Source of the DNA: Duganella dendranthematis
GTDB lineage: Bacteria; Pseudomonadota; Gammaproteobacteria; Burkholderiales; Burkholderiaceae_D
Assembly: GCF_012849375.1 (NCBI RefSeq)
Contig: NZ_CP051684.1
Location: 310,001 to 374,000, forward strand
Direction of reading: 5' to 3'
DNA: 64,000 nt
In this document: positions 63,306 to 64,000 of the stretch, piece by piece
How positions within the stretch are numbered: the first letter of the stretch is position 1
Layout of the letters: each line of letters opens with the position of its first letter
Made by a program: the position numbers and the translations under genes
The notes under the pieces: generated by a model
Told to the model about the DNA's origin: nothing
Database searches by the model: none
The model's input: the letters and a program-made list of their open reading frames with translations, nothing else

Positions 63306-64000
63306 GGGTGCTCTTTCTGCGGCGCGCTGTTTGGGGCGTAGTGGCGCCGGCTGAAGGCGCGCGCGAATTCTACCAAGTCTTCAAACTTCGCAATCGCATG
63401 GATCTGCCAATCCTGCTCGCTGCGTGCGCGCTTCAGATCCTTGTAGGCACGCTGATACCAAGAAGGTTCACCTTGCGCCCAATCGGTGGGGATATTGAGC
63501 GCCATGGTGCCGCCGGCGTCGCCGTTCTTGAGCGCAGTGGCGGCGATGCTCCAGCCGTCGTTGCCGCGTTCATCCTGGTCAAACATGGTAGTGATGCCAT
63601 CGTCCGAAATCATCAGGATGTGCGTGCGGCACGCGCGTTTGCTTTTGAAGGTGTCGCGCAATTTGTGAATCGGGAAGCAGGTGGCGCCGCCGTAAAAGCC
63701 AGTCAGGATGCCCAGCACCTCGTCTTCGTTGCGCGTAAAGCCGTCGGTCGACATGAACTGGTTTTTGCCGCTCCACAGCGTAACCTGCACGCGGGAGCCA
63801 GCACGCAGCGCGGACAAGCCAATGATGGCGCCGGCCAGCGCAAGATACGATGTGCGCTGGCGCGGATCGGGCATCGAGCCGGAGCTGTCGACGTACATGT
63901 CCAGGTCTATCGGCATCGGCTTGGGTGGCCGCACGCCATCCGGTCCATAGCGACGCTGTACGGTGGTGATGCCGGGGATCGGGCGCGGGCTCTGGATCAC
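63302..64000 (-). CDS. VWA-domain protein (5'-truncated by window edge)
   Basis: The frame is open to the window end, so the N-terminus is missing; the visible part has 232 residues. A von Willebrand factor A domain shows the metal-ion-dependent adhesion site DMYVDSSGSM (DxSxS) and later ILMISDDGITTMFD. PKPMPIDLD precedes the strand. Such proteins commonly pair with MoxR-type AAA ATPases, which could lie just beyond the edge. It leads into three overlapping downstream genes. Confidence 0.8.
   Translation of the reverse strand: MIQSPRPIPGITTVQRRYGPDGVRPPKPMPIDLDMYVDSSGSMPDPRQRTSYLALAGAIIGLSALRAGSRVQVTLWSGKNQFMSTDGFTRNEDEVLGILTGFYGGATCFPIHKLRDTFKSKRACRTHILMISDDGITTMFDQDERGNDGWSIAATALKNGDAGGTMALNIPTDWAQGEPSWYQRAYKDLKRARSEQDWQIHAIAKFEDLVEFARAFSRRHYAPNSAPQKEHP

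Noticed and set aside
1..64000. CRISPR arrays, insertion sequences or prophage genes
   Set aside because: No spaced direct repeats of CRISPR type, transposase motifs or phage structural proteins were seen by reading; very degraded copies could be missed.

Overview
The window looks like the chromosome of a GC-rich betaproteobacterium, most likely an Oxalobacteraceae member of the Duganella/Massilia/Janthinobacterium type. This rests on the order tpiA-secG-tRNA-Leu-nuoA-nuoG, on protein style, and on the wealth of TonB-dependent receptors and secreted glycosidases. No phage genes, insertion sequences or CRISPR arrays were seen. Both edges cut genes: nuoG at the left and a von Willebrand factor A (VWA) protein gene at the right.

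Layout. (1) 1-8 kb, minus strand: tpiA, secG, tRNA-Leu(GAG) and the start of the complex I operon (nuoA to a partial nuoG). (2) 8-11.8 kb: a quinone oxidoreductase, a Sel1-repeat protein, a GIN-domain protein and a NagX-like membrane protein. (3) 11.8-25 kb, minus strand: a carbohydrate-sensing and uptake region. It has an MFS sugar transporter, a TonB receptor, a large lipoprotein, two sugar-type solute-binding proteins without any ABC permease, a GH20 hexosaminidase and an OmpR/EnvZ-type two-component system. (4) 25-41.3 kb: a second TonB receptor, an lrgAB pair with its LysR regulator, then what reads as an acetylated galactoglucomannan (mannan) utilisation locus. That locus holds two esterases, GH27 alpha-galactosidase, GH5 mannanase, GH3 glycosidase, a FucP-type transporter, a LacI regulator, an AGE-family isomerase and a PfkB sugar kinase. 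Three 21-bp operator-like sites with the same half-sites link the LacI locus with the TonB receptor 13 kb away. (5) 41.3-45 kb: a TonB receptor and a MINPP-type histidine phosphatase (phytase-like) behind a plausible Pho box. (6) 45-54.5 kb: a selenium island, consisting of fdnG with an in-frame UGA (selenocysteine) and SECIS hairpin, fdnH, fdnI, fdhE, selA, selB and selC (tRNA-Sec). (7) 54.4-60.4 kb: a hydrolase, a chemoreceptor, a cytochrome c/sugar dehydrogenase fusion, a decayed stretch, a YCII protein and a metallo-beta-lactamase-fold protein. (8) 60.3-64 kb, minus strand: four overlapping genes (VWA protein, unknown protein, PaaK-like adenylate-forming enzyme, NadR-like protein) that may form an undescribed functional unit.

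How the genes fit together. The inferred mannan pathway is: extracellular GH5 cleavage, deacetylation and degalactosylation by the two esterases and GH27, TonB-dependent uptake, GH3 hydrolysis, MFS import of the monosaccharide, isomerisation of mannose to fructose and phosphorylation to fructose-6-phosphate. The selenium island carries both the selenoprotein and everything specific for decoding its UGA except selD. The TonB receptor/phosphatase pair suggests scavenging of phosphate from inositol phosphates. All functions are inferred from sequence reading; no database search was possible.
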